NCBI GenBank assembly: GCA_029973955.1
Contig: JARKQJ010000277.1
Span: forward strand, 1-47,250
From: Paludibaculum sp.
GTDB taxonomy: Bacteria; Acidobacteriota; Terriglobia; Bryobacterales; Bryobacteraceae
Length of the DNA: 47,250 nucleotides
Direction of reading: 5' to 3'
Shown here: positions 28,458-36,591 of the stretch, in pieces
How the letters are laid out: each line of letters starts with the position of its first letter
Numbering within the stretch: the stretch's first letter is position 1
Made by a program: the position numbers and the translations under genes
Notes under the pieces: generated by a model
The model's input: only the letters and a program-made list of their open reading frames with translations
What the model was told of the DNA's origin: nothing
Databases searched by the model: none

Positions 28458-28914
28458 GTTGCCCACCTTCCTGAACGACTTCGATGAGGAAGCTGAAGTC
28501 CTTGGGGTGGACGAAGAAGATCATGGTGCCGCGGGAGCCGGGACCGGGCTCCTGGGTGAGGTTGAAGCCTTTTTCCTTCATGAAGGAGTAGGCTGCGTGG
28601 ATGTCCTTCACGCGGAAGGCGAGGTGCGCGAAGCCGCCGCGGCCGCCGTTCTTCTCGATCTGTTTGGCGACGGGCGATTCGGGCGAGAGCGGCTCGAGCA
28701 GCTGGATGAGGTTCGGGCCGGCGCCCACCTGGAGGAGAACTTCGCGGACGAGGTGCTTGCCGTGCACCTCTTCGCGATGGAGTTCGGTGAAGCCGAGCGC
28801 CTTGTACTTGGCCACCTGTGCGTCGAGTTCGCCTTGTTTGACGGCGATGGCGACGTGGTCGACGAATTCAAAACCGGCGCTGGTGAGTTCGGCGTTGGTG
28901 AGTTCCTGGATCAT
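28450..28914 (-). CDS. mce: Methylmalonyl-CoA epimerase (154 aa)
   Basis: A small vicinal-oxygen-chelate protein with the paired beta-alpha-beta-beta-beta modules of methylmalonyl-CoA epimerase. The metal ligands are visible as His in FVDHVAIAV near residue 20, Gln/Glu in NLIQLLEP, His in GFAHLAFRV and Glu in SFLIEVVQ. It interconverts the (S)- and (R)-forms of methylmalonyl-CoA, linking the carboxylation step to the mutase. GGAG lies six bases before the ATG. The gene overlaps the start of mutA and follows the biotinyl subunit by nine bases. Confidence 0.93.
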   Translation of the reverse strand: MIQELTNAELTSAGFEFVDHVAIAVKQGELDAQVAKYKALGFTELHREEVHGKHLVREVLLQVGAGPNLIQLLEPLSPESPVAKQIEKNGGRGGFAHLAFRVKDIHAAYSFMKEKGFNLTQEPGPGSRGTMIFFVHPKDFSFLIEVVQEGGQHA

Positions 28915-28923
28915 GGCTGGCTC

Positions 28924-29313
28924 CTATTCAAACTCCACAAGGACGGCGCCGGCCTGCACAGAGTCACCGGCGCCGACGTTGATCTTGGAGATCTTGCCGG
29001 CGATGGGGGCGGTGATGTTGGTTTCCATCTTCATGGCTTCGAGCACCAGGATGATGTCGCCGGTCTGAATGGACTGGCCGGCCTGGGCGGTGACGCGGAC
29101 GACGATGCCGGAGATGGGACTGCGGCAGACCTTGTCCTCGTTTTCGACGGGGCCGGTGGCGGGGCCGCCGGCGGCGGGGGCGGGACCGGCCGGCACGCGG
29201 ACTGCGGCAGGCTGCATCAGGTAACCGACGGGAGGCAGTTGGCGTTGCTCAGGCTCGGATGCCTCGACTTCCACTTCATAGACTTTCTGATCGATGGTGA
29301 CTTTGAGTTTCAC
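28924..29313 (-). CDS. Biotin carboxyl carrier subunit (transcarboxylase 1.3S-like, 129 aa)
   Basis: The C-terminal 70 residues form a biotinyl domain with the attachment motif A-M-K95-M and the conserved SPISGIV strand and APIAGKI half-repeat. A Pro/Ala-rich flexible linker (about 35-58) follows an N-terminal beta segment (MKLKVTIDQKVYEVEVEA). Size and layout match the 1.3S subunit of propionibacterial transcarboxylase and the free BCCP of methylmalonyl-CoA decarboxylases. It carries carboxybiotin between the 12S and 5S subunits encoded upstream. The start is GTG with GAGGAG nine bases upstream. No biotin carboxylase gene is in the cluster. Confidence 0.93.
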   Translation of the reverse strand: MKLKVTIDQKVYEVEVEASEPEQRQLPPVGYLMQPAAVRVPAGPAPAAGGPATGPVENEDKVCRSPISGIVVRVTAQAGQSIQTGDIILVLEAMKMETNITAPIAGKISKINVGAGDSVQAGAVLVEFE

Positions 29314-29332
29314 TGTATCTGGCTCCTCTTGG

Positions 29333-29677
29333 TTATCTGACTCTGTGATGCTGGACGTTCAGGCGGTGCGACGCCTGGATCGAAACGCGGCCCTGCTGCG
29401 CCCAGTTGGCGGAGCCAAGCAGGCGGACGGTGCGGATGGGCGCGCGTTTGCCAAGGTAGGCGGCCACGGCGGCGGAGAGCGCGATCAGGATCTCTTCGCT
29501 GATCTCCTCCGGCTCGGGCGCGGGAGCGGGTTTTTCTTCGGCTTCGACTTCGACGGAGTGGGAAGGCGCCTCGGCGGCGGCGCCCTCCAGTTCCTGGATC
29601 TTTTCGGTCAAAGCCAGGAGGTGGGCGCGAAGTGCGTCCAACTCCTCACTCAGGCTCTTCAGAGTGACTTTGCTCAT
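29333..29677 (-). CDS. Conserved-looking small protein between 12S and biotinyl subunits (114 aa)
   Basis: Not firmly recognised. It has a coiled-coil N-terminus (LKSLSEELDALRAHLLALTEKIQELEG), an acidic Pro/Glu linker, and a C-terminal unit with EEILIALSAAVAAYLGKRAPIRTVR followed by WAQQGRVSIQASHRLNVQ. The last part resembles the small delta/epsilon-type subunits found beside biotin-dependent decarboxylases and acyl-CoA carboxylases (ILAxISAAVAAxxGxxxxIRxI ... WxxxGR). It has one weakly hydrophobic helix and no clear membrane anchor. Position between the carboxyltransferase and the biotin carrier suggests an assembly or linker subunit of the transcarboxylase. ATG with GGAGAG upstream. Confidence 0.6.
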   Translation of the reverse strand: MSKVTLKSLSEELDALRAHLLALTEKIQELEGAAAEAPSHSVEVEAEEKPAPAPEPEEISEEILIALSAAVAAYLGKRAPIRTVRLLGSANWAQQGRVSIQASHRLNVQHHRVR

Positions 29678-29699
29678 AATGTCTCTCCGTGTGCCTCGC

Positions 29700-31253
29700 T
29701 TAGAGCGGCATCAGGCCGTGCTTCTTGCCGGGCCGCAGTTCGCGCTTGGTGTGGAGGTACTCGAGCGCCTGGGCGATCACCTTGCGGGTGTCGGCCGGCT
29801 CAATCACGTCATCCACCAGGCGGCGGCCGGCGGCGACGAAGGGGTTCGAAAACGCCTCGCGGTACTTCTCGATCATCTCGGAGCGCTTGGCTTTCTTGTC
29901 CTCGGCTTCAGCGATTTCCTTGCGGAATACGATCTCAGCCGCGCCTTCGGCGCCCATGACGGCGATTTCAGCGGTGGGCCAGGCGTAGGAGCGGTCCGCG
30001 CCCAGGTCCTTGCAGCACATGGCGAGGTAAGCGCCACCATAGGCCTTGCGGAGGATGATGGTGACCTTCGGGACGGTGGCGGCGGAGTAAGCGAACAGCA
30101 GCTTGGCTCCGTGGCGGATGATGCCGCCGTACTCCTGCTGCACGCCGGGCAGGAAGCCGGGCACGTCCACCAGAGTCACCAGCGGGATGTTGAACGCGTT
30201 GCAGAAGCGGATGAAGCGCGCGCCCTTGGAGGAGGCGTCGATGTCGAGCACGCCGGCCTGCACGCAGGGCTGGTTGGCGATCACGCCGACGGTGCGGCCG
30301 AAGACGCGGGCGAAGCCGATGACGATGTTGGGCGCGTGGCCGGCCTGCACTTCGAGGAAGTCCGCGTTGTCAACGATGCGCAGGATCACGTCACGCACGT
30401 CGTAGCCCTTCTTGCCGTCCACCGGAACGATGCTGTTCAGTTCCGCGTCGGGCTCGCAGGTGTAGTTGCCTTCGATCTCGGGCGGGTCTTCGAGGTTGTT
30501 GGAGGGCAGGAAGCTGAGCAGCTTCTGGCAGATGAGGATGGCTTCCTTGTCATCTTCGGCGATGAAGTGGATGACGCCGGACTTGGCCATGTGGGCGTCG
30601 GGTCCGCCGAGATCGTCGGCGGTGACGGTTTCGCCAGTGACCTGTTTGATCACCTGGGGCCCGGTGATGAACATCTGGGCCTTGCGGGTCTGGATGATGA
30701 AGTCAGTGAGCGCGGGCGAGTAGGCGGCGCCGCCGGCGCAGGGGCCGCAGATGAGGGAGACCTGCGGAACGGCGCCGGAGAGCATGACGTTCGTGTAGAA
30801 GACTTTGCCGTAGCCGGAGAGCGAGTCGATCCCTTCCTGGACGCGGGCTCCGCCGGAGTCGTTGACGAAGACGAACGGCGAACCGGTCTTGAGCGACTGC
30901 ATCATGGCCTCGGCCACCTTGGAGGAGTGCAGTTCGCCGGCCGAACCGCCGAGCACGGTGAAGTCCTGGCTGGCGACATGCACCAGGCGGCCATGGATGG
31001 CGGCCGAGCCGGTGACGACGCCGTCGGCGGGGGTGTCCTTCCCGGCCATGCCGAACAGGACGGCGCGGTGCTGCGCGAATGCGCCGGTCTCCATGAAGCT
31101 GCCGGGATCGACCAGCGCGTCGACGCGCTCGCGGGCGGTCATCTTGCCGGAAGCGCGGTGCTTTTCGAGCTTGTCGGCGCCGCCGCCGTTGTAGACGTGC
31201 TGGCGCTTCTTGTGAAGCTCTTCAATCCTCTTTTCCATCGTTTTGACTGACAT
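29700..31253 (-). CDS. Methylmalonyl-CoA carboxyltransferase 12S/MmdA-type subunit (517 aa)
   Basis: A full-length carboxyltransferase of the propionyl-CoA carboxylase beta/MmdA/12S family, with duplicated crotonase folds. Signatures include KLEKHRASGKMTARERVDALVDPGSFME, NDSGGARVQEGIDSLSGYG (first oxyanion loop), GPCAGGAAYSPALTDFI, DVPGFLPGVQQEYGGIIRHGAKLLFAY and LRKAYGGAYLAM (second oxyanion loop). It moves the carboxyl group between methylmalonyl-CoA and biotin. With the 5S and biotinyl subunits and without a biotin carboxylase or a membrane beta subunit nearby, the best reading is the 12S subunit of methylmalonyl-CoA:pyruvate transcarboxylase. ATG with AGGTGG five bases upstream; an earlier GTG is possible. 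Confidence 0.92.
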   Translation of the reverse strand: MSVKTMEKRIEELHKKRQHVYNGGGADKLEKHRASGKMTARERVDALVDPGSFMETGAFAQHRAVLFGMAGKDTPADGVVTGSAAIHGRLVHVASQDFTVLGGSAGELHSSKVAEAMMQSLKTGSPFVFVNDSGGARVQEGIDSLSGYGKVFYTNVMLSGAVPQVSLICGPCAGGAAYSPALTDFIIQTRKAQMFITGPQVIKQVTGETVTADDLGGPDAHMAKSGVIHFIAEDDKEAILICQKLLSFLPSNNLEDPPEIEGNYTCEPDAELNSIVPVDGKKGYDVRDVILRIVDNADFLEVQAGHAPNIVIGFARVFGRTVGVIANQPCVQAGVLDIDASSKGARFIRFCNAFNIPLVTLVDVPGFLPGVQQEYGGIIRHGAKLLFAYSAATVPKVTIILRKAYGGAYLAMCCKDLGADRSYAWPTAEIAVMGAEGAAEIVFRKEIAEAEDKKAKRSEMIEKYREAFSNPFVAAGRRLVDDVIEPADTRKVIAQALEYLHTKRELRPGKKHGLMPL

Positions 31254-31346
31254 GCAATCCACCTATGACTTGTATGAATTCGAGCCTTACCGTAGGGCCG
31301 GCGATCCGGGGTAACGGCGCGCCGGCCGGGCCGCAAGAAAGAGACC

Positions 31347-32855
31347 TCAGGCGGAGGGCGCCACCGTGACCTTGTGCGTCTTGCCGTTGAGCTTGACGTC
31401 GTAGGAGATGGTGGTGGTCACCGGGCCCTTGCCGGCATCCGCGCCGGGTGCGGCGGGAGCGGCGGGCTTGGCGGCGGCAGGGTCCTTGCCGAGGTTCTTG
31501 GGACCCTCATCGCGGGTGGAGAAGAACTTGGGCGCCACCTGGGGGAACATGGCGTAGGTGAGAACGTCTTCGTCGGAGCCGTTGCAGCCCTTGAGCGAGA
31601 GCGCGGAGGAGCGCAGTTCCTCCCATTCGGGCTTCAGCAGGTCTGCCGGGCGGCGGGTGATGCTGTCCTTCTTGGCCTGTTTGGCGGCGAGCTGGACCAC
31701 TTCGTTGTCGCGCGGTCCGAGCGTGGCGCCGTAGTAGCCGAGCATGAGGTCAGCGAATTCGCCGGTGAGCACCTTGTAGCGGCCCATCATGACGTTGAAG
31801 ACGGCCTGGGTACCGACGATCTGGGAAGAGGGCGTGACCAGCGGCGGGTAGCCGGCGTCCTTGCGGACGTTGGGCACTTCGGCCAGAACTTCCTTGATGC
31901 GGTGGGCGGCGCCCTGCTGCTTGAGCTGGCTCTCCATGTTGGAGATCATGCCGCCGGGGATCTGGGAATCGAAGATCTCGGTTTCGACGCCGGTGATATT
32001 GGAGAGGAACTCCTGGTAGCGCGGGCGGATCTTGGCGAAGTAATCCTTGATCTTGACGAGGCGGCTCTTGTCGAGGCGAGTGATGTAGGGGGTGCCTTCG
32101 AGCATCTCAACGAGGCTCTCGGTGGGGTTGTGGCCAGGCCCGAGCGAGAGGGAGCTGATGGCGGTGTCGACGCAATCGGCGCCGGCTTCAATGGCCTTCA
32201 TGAGGGAGACCAGGGTGACGCCGGTGGTGGCGTGGACGTGCACATGGATGCGGATCTCTTCGCCGCACGCTTCCTTGATGGCGCGGACGATGTCGTAGGC
32301 CGGCTGGGGCTTCAGCAGCGCCGCCATGTCCTTGATGCAGATCGACTGGCAACCGAGGTCTACCAGCTGTTCGGCCATTTCCACGTACCCGGTAACGGTG
32401 TGCAGCGGGCTGACCGTGTAGCAGATGGTGCCCTGGGCGTGCTTGCCGGCGCGCTTGACGGCTTTGATGGCCTGGCGAACGTTGCGGATGTCGTTGAGAG
32501 CGTCGAACGTGCGGAACACGTCCATGCCGTTCTCGGCGGCCTTCTCCACGAAGCGGTCCACCACGGTGTCTTCATAGTGGCGGTAGCCCAGCAGGTTCTG
32601 GCCGCGCAGCAGCATCTGGAGGCGGGACTTCGGCAGCAGCTTGCGGAAGGTGCGCAGGCGCTCCCATGGGTCTTCGTTCAGGAACCGGATACAGGAGTCG
32701 AAGGTAGCTCCGCCCCAGCATTCCACGGACCAATAGCCGGCGTTGTCGATGTCCTCACAAGCCGGAACCATATCCTCCATCGCCATACGGGTCGCCATCA
32801 GACTCTGATGCGCGTCCCGAAGGATCAGTTCAGTCACTTCGATCGTCTTAGGCAT
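31347..32855 (-). CDS. Transcarboxylase 5S/oxaloacetate decarboxylase alpha/PycB-type carboxyltransferase subunit (502 aa)
   Basis: The HMGL-like barrel carries the pyruvate-carboxyltransferase active site: D14 (LILRDAHQS), K175 (ICIKDMAALL, the carbamylated Lys) and H206/H208 (HVHVHATTG), which match the metal ligands of the P. shermanii 5S subunit with a constant offset of nine. The C-terminal conserved carboxylase domain follows. The last 60 residues hold an Ala/Pro linker and a short TTISYDVKLNGKTHKVTV strand, but no biotinyl domain and no A-M-K-M, so biotin must come from the separate carrier. It transfers CO2 between carboxybiotin and pyruvate/oxaloacetate. It is the first gene of the nine-gene cluster; the ribosome binding site is weak. 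Confidence 0.9.
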   Translation of the reverse strand: MPKTIEVTELILRDAHQSLMATRMAMEDMVPACEDIDNAGYWSVECWGGATFDSCIRFLNEDPWERLRTFRKLLPKSRLQMLLRGQNLLGYRHYEDTVVDRFVEKAAENGMDVFRTFDALNDIRNVRQAIKAVKRAGKHAQGTICYTVSPLHTVTGYVEMAEQLVDLGCQSICIKDMAALLKPQPAYDIVRAIKEACGEEIRIHVHVHATTGVTLVSLMKAIEAGADCVDTAISSLSLGPGHNPTESLVEMLEGTPYITRLDKSRLVKIKDYFAKIRPRYQEFLSNITGVETEIFDSQIPGGMISNMESQLKQQGAAHRIKEVLAEVPNVRKDAGYPPLVTPSSQIVGTQAVFNVMMGRYKVLTGEFADLMLGYYGATLGPRDNEVVQLAAKQAKKDSITRRPADLLKPEWEELRSSALSLKGCNGSDEDVLTYAMFPQVAPKFFSTRDEGPKNLGKDPAAAKPAAPAAPGADAGKGPVTTTISYDVKLNGKTHKVTVAPSA

Positions 32856-33233
32856 GAATGATTACTCGCTTTATGACAGGGCCCCTCCCAATCTACGCTC
32901 ACGCGGGGGGTGCCTGCACTATCTAGAATATCAGATCCAGATGTCCTGTGGTGAATCTCTACACTCTTGTATCCTAATAGTTCTTTAACTTGGCTATAAC
33001 CCTTTCCCTATCAGGCAGTTAGTGCAGTACGTGACAAAGTGCCGCCGGGCTGGAAAGTCTCGGCGGAGTGATGAACTTAAGCGTTTGCACACGCTGTCAA
33101 CGAGAGAATGACAGGCGGTGCAAAGCCCTGGCGCCGGGTGCGGGGCGAGTCCGGGTGAAGCCGATCAGCGAATTGAGAAGAACCTCAGGCAGGGGCTGCC
33201 CTTGGCACCGACAACATGATTCAATATGAGGCG
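32856..33233. other. AT-rich divergent intergenic region upstream of the transcarboxylase cluster
   Basis: About 380 bases separate the start of the 5S gene from the divergent DUF1080 lipoprotein gene. The middle part (about 32920-33010) is clearly more AT-rich than the surroundings and must hold the promoters of both units. I could not pick convincing -35/-10 pairs. No small ORF or RNA gene is apparent. Confidence 0.5.
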
Positions 33234-34454
33234 ATGAAACACAAGGGCCTTCTTCTTCTTCTCCTGATTTCCGGCTGCGTGTCCGCCGCCGGACAGAACT
33301 GGAAACCGCTGTTCGACGGCAAGTCGCTGAAGGGCTGGACGGTTTGCAACGGCAAAGCGACCTACAAAGTGGAGGAGGGCGCAATTGTCGGCACGACGGC
33401 GGAAGGTTCGCCGAACAGTTTTCTTTGCAGCGACAAGGAGTACGGTGACTTCGTCCTGGAGTTTGAGACGAAGACCGACCCGGAATTGAACTCGGGGGTG
33501 CAGATCCGTTCGCACCGGTACGCGGAGGAGCGGACGGTGCAGGTATTCAACGGCAAGGAGTATGTGGAGCGCAAGCAGCCGCTGGGACGGGTGTATGGAT
33601 ACCAGGTAGAGATTGCGAACGAGAAGTCCGGCGCCTCCGGCGGCATCTATGACGAGGCGCGCCGCGGCTGGCTCCACAACATCGCCTCCGACCCGGCGGC
33701 GTCGAAGGCATTTAAGGACAACCAGTGGAACCGGTACAAAGTGGAAGCCGTGGGAGACACGATTCGCGTGTGGGTGAACGGGGTCCCCTGCGCGGTGGTG
33801 ACGGACCCGCTGGACCAGAGCGGCTTCATCGGTCTGCAGGTGCATGCCTACAAAGGGGCGAAGCCGGCGCAGGTACGCTTCCGCAATCTTCGCATCCAGG
33901 ACCTGGGCCGGCAGACGTGGAAGCCGGTGTGGGACGGCAAGACGATGCAGGGCTGGAAGCACAACGGGGCGGGCTCGGTGGAGATCAGCGAGGGAGCGTT
34001 TCATCTGCGGTCGAAGGAGGACGACGCGCGCGTGGCGATGGTGCTCTCCGAACAGTCGTTCCGCGATCTGACGGTGCGGCTGAAGTTCAAAATCGTGAAG
34101 GGCAATTCGGGCTTCTTCGTGAGGACCGACCCGGCCAACAACGCCGCCTACGAGGTGGAGGTGGACGAGAACACGCGCACGGGCGGGTTCTGGGAGACCG
34201 GCCCGCAGGGCCGCAAGTGGGTGACGGGTCCGGAGGACAACAAGCCCGTGAGAGCGGGAGAATGGAACCAGCTCACGGCCTCCCTGCACGGGCACCGCAT
34301 CGTCTTCCACGTGAACGAGACCAAGACGCTGGAGCTGCCCAACGACGTGCAGGGACGGTTGGAAGGGGTGTTGGGACTGCAGGCGCACGGCAGCAAGAAG
34401 CCGACGGAGGTGTGGTTCAAAGAGATTGAAGTGCTCACGCCGGCGGGGCGCTGA
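33234..34454 (+). CDS. Lipoprotein with two 3-keto-disaccharide hydrolase (DUF1080) domains (406 aa)
   Basis: MKHKGLLLLLLISGC is a lipoprotein signal with lipobox L-I-S-G-C, so Cys15 would be lipidated. Two homologous DUF1080 domains follow, each opening with the hallmark W-K-P-(L/V)-(F/W)-D-G-K-(S/T)-(L/M)-(K/Q)-G-W (from about residue 21 and about 225). The first domain keeps FETKTDPELNSGVQIRSH, the second LKFKIVKGNSGFFVRTDP; both are the concanavalin-like core of the family, now described as 3-keto-disaccharide hydrolases. The two domains are divergent, so one may only bind. The protein probably acts on oxidised sugars outside the inner membrane. ATG 33216 is an alternative start. The end overlaps the convergent GT87 gene by 20 bases. 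Confidence 0.85.
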   Translation: MKHKGLLLLLLISGCVSAAGQNWKPLFDGKSLKGWTVCNGKATYKVEEGAIVGTTAEGSPNSFLCSDKEYGDFVLEFETKTDPELNSGVQIRSHRYAEERTVQVFNGKEYVERKQPLGRVYGYQVEIANEKSGASGGIYDEARRGWLHNIASDPAASKAFKDNQWNRYKVEAVGDTIRVWVNGVPCAVVTDPLDQSGFIGLQVHAYKGAKPAQVRFRNLRIQDLGRQTWKPVWDGKTMQGWKHNGAGSVEISEGAFHLRSKEDDARVAMVLSEQSFRDLTVRLKFKIVKGNSGFFVRTDPANNAAYEVEVDENTRTGGFWETGPQGRKWVTGPEDNKPVRAGEWNQLTASLHGHRIVFHVNETKTLELPNDVQGRLEGVLGLQAHGSKKPTEVWFKEIEVLTPAGR

Positions 34455-35562
34455 GGGCGTCTGGGGCGGCGGCCGCCTTCGGAGCGGAGACCAGAGCGCC
34501 TACGAGGGCGGCCGACATGAGCAAGGCAGGGACGGCGCACCACGGCGCGGGCGCCATGAGCATCCAGAAGGTGATGGGGACGCACAGCAGTGCGAGCGGG
34601 AGGCGCACGGCGGCGCTGGTTTCATCCTGAAGGACCATGGCCATCACGGCCAGCAGCAGGACGCAGTCCTGGAAGTAGCAGTGCCAGGAGACCAGCAAGC
34701 CGGCCAGCACGGCGATGCCGAGGGCGGTGTGCCACTGGTCCCTTCTGAGCCACGCCAGGCCGCAGGCAGCGGCCACGGCGCAGAAAGAGAGGACGAGCGT
34801 CACGGGCGTGGCCAGAGCGGGCGCGAACGACTGCGCGATGCCGTGCAGGTTGGGCATCACCTGCACGTCGGGGTGGACCAGCGGATTGGAGAGCAGGGCG
34901 AGATACTGCCTGGGCCAATCCAGCCCCTGGGCGGCGAAGGAGAGCAGCAGCAAGCCGGCTCCGCCGGTTGCTCCGCCGGCCACGACGCGGCGCCGGCCGA
35001 GGATCCACAAGACCAGCGGCACCACGGTGAAGAGGTGGAACTTGATCGCGCACAGGGACAGGAGGAGACCGGCGGCGAAGTCACGTTTGCGGTCCATCAG
35101 AACGAAGACGCCGCCGAGCAGGCCCAGCACGATCCCCAGGTCGTTGCCGCAAACAGCGGCTATGTACAGTGGCGGAAAGCAGGAGACCAGGAAGGCCATC
35201 CCCATCGACGCCCGGAAGTAGCGGAAGCAGAACCAGCAAAGCCCGGCGAAGTTGACCGCCATGAAGATCCAATAGGCGGCGAGATAGGGGAGGCGACCTA
35301 GCGGCTTCAACAGCCAGGCGTAGAACGGGGGCCGCGTGTAGACCACTGCGGGCAACCAGTCCCCCACGGCCTGGCGGTGGATTTCGTAAGCGGGCTCAGC
35401 CTGGTAGAGTTGCGGCGTCCCCACCAGGCGGGCGCCGGCGTAGAGTTGCAGGAAGTCGTTGGAGCCGATCCAGAAGCGGCGGTCCATCTTCCAGACATAG
35501 ACGGCGAGCCACACTATCCCGCACAGCAGACAGGCCGCGGCCGCGACTTTTCGCGAGGACAT
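34435..35562 (-). CDS. Polytopic membrane glycosyltransferase, GT87/DUF2029-like (375 aa)
   Basis: About ten hydrophobic segments. After the first helix a periplasmic loop holds SNDFLQLYAGARLVGTPQLYQ, the D-F-x-x-x-Y-x-(A/G)-(A/G) motif typical of GT-C family 87 enzymes with the catalytic Asp, then YTRPPFYAWLLKPLGRLPY (the PPF motif), and later HPDVQVMPNLHG. GT87 enzymes use polyprenyl-phosphate sugars to build cell-envelope glycans. The start is set at the ATG before SSRKVAAAACLLCG; a long upstream extension without a ribosome binding site was not used. No other envelope-glycan genes are adjacent. Confidence 0.8.
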   Translation of the reverse strand: MSSRKVAAAACLLCGIVWLAVYVWKMDRRFWIGSNDFLQLYAGARLVGTPQLYQAEPAYEIHRQAVGDWLPAVVYTRPPFYAWLLKPLGRLPYLAAYWIFMAVNFAGLCWFCFRYFRASMGMAFLVSCFPPLYIAAVCGNDLGIVLGLLGGVFVLMDRKRDFAAGLLLSLCAIKFHLFTVVPLVLWILGRRRVVAGGATGGAGLLLLSFAAQGLDWPRQYLALLSNPLVHPDVQVMPNLHGIAQSFAPALATPVTLVLSFCAVAAACGLAWLRRDQWHTALGIAVLAGLLVSWHCYFQDCVLLLAVMAMVLQDETSAAVRLPLALLCVPITFWMLMAPAPWCAVPALLMSAALVGALVSAPKAAAAPDALSAPPA

Positions 35563-35696
35563 CACCAATGGACCATCGGCGGAAAACCGCCGGCCCGTTA
35601 GGGGGAGCCGGACGGACGGGTGGAAGCCCAAACGGGCGCGGTTTGCGTCAATTTTGATCTTGCACGCCACCAAGGTTCCATTTACTCTGTTTCCCT

Positions 35697-36527
35697 ATGG
35701 CACAATCTGAACTCTGCTCGCCGGATTCGGTAGGGCCAATCCGGGATGTTGATGCAAGGCGAGTTTGCACCCTCAATGGGATCGCACTCGCCCGGGAAGA
35801 GGCCGTTTCCCTGCGCAAGTTGCGAGACGGCCTCAATATGACAATCCAGGAACTGGAGAGCGAGCGGCAGAAAGCGCAACTGGTCAATAAAGCGCTGTTG
35901 GTGGCTCGCTTCACGAAGGCGAGTTGCGACGCATTTCTCGCCATGGCAGGCGCGCTGGGCAAGGCGATCCTGCCCGGAGCCGCGGGCAAGCAGGCGGATC
36001 TGGTTGAGAAAGTGTACGGCACGGTGACCCCCTTGGCGGCAGCCGCGGGAACAACCGTTGCCGGTGGGCGCGTGGATTGGGTACAGACGGGCGCCGCAAC
36101 CGTCAAGAAGGGCGTCTCTGTCGTTACCGAAAACAAGGGAGTCCAAATCCTGACGAAATCCACAGTGGCGAAGGTGGAGCTGATCAACGGCGCCATGAAC
36201 CACGACCCCAAGAGCGTGGTGAAGTCGGCGGTCAGCTACCTTTACGACCTTCACACCACGATCGGAGAGATGGCTGGCGCAAAAAGGGGCGCCGCTTTCG
36301 CCAAAATCGCCAAAAGCGCCTTCGAGTATCACGAGCAGATCGGGAAGGCTTTCGACGAAATGCTGGATGGAAGCATGGAAACCGAGGAGCGCCATCTTGC
36401 GCTGAAGACCACCATCGTGACCCAGGCAAAGCGATTGTCCAGGACAATCGACGAGCTGGAGCAATTCATTACCACCTGTGAAGGCGAGCTCGCACAGTCT
36501 TCCGAACCGGTCTCTTCCCTGCCCTAA
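35697..36527 (+). CDS. Orphan helical protein of unknown function (276 aa)
   Basis: Not recognised. The first 70 residues look coiled-coil (EEAVSLRKLRDGLNMTIQELESERQKAQLVNKALLVARFTKA). The middle is Ala/Gly-rich and moderately hydrophobic (AFLAMAGALGKAILPG, TPLAAAAGTTVAGG). The last 110 residues are again helical and charged (HTTIGEMAGAKRGAAFAKIAKSAFEYHEQIGKAFDEML, LKTTIVTQAKRLSRTIDELEQFITTCEGEL). There is no signal peptide. Such helix-amphipathic-helix proteins appear among effectors, pore-forming-like proteins and contractile-system accessories, but nothing here allows a call. It stands alone between the GT87 gene and the large VWFA protein. Confidence 0.6.
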   Translation: MAQSELCSPDSVGPIRDVDARRVCTLNGIALAREEAVSLRKLRDGLNMTIQELESERQKAQLVNKALLVARFTKASCDAFLAMAGALGKAILPGAAGKQADLVEKVYGTVTPLAAAAGTTVAGGRVDWVQTGAATVKKGVSVVTENKGVQILTKSTVAKVELINGAMNHDPKSVVKSAVSYLYDLHTTIGEMAGAKRGAAFAKIAKSAFEYHEQIGKAFDEMLDGSMETEERHLALKTTIVTQAKRLSRTIDELEQFITTCEGELAQSSEPVSSLP

Positions 36528-36591
36528 CACTTCCCTGCCCTGACTGGCAGCATTCTGGCACGGCGTGCGATATTCTGACGGGACAAGGGTC

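Noticed and set aside
28450..31253. Na+-pumping methylmalonyl-CoA decarboxylase
   Set aside because: The 12S/MmdA and biotinyl subunits would allow it, but no membrane beta subunit is present and a pyruvate-type 5S carboxyltransferase is, so transcarboxylase fits better.
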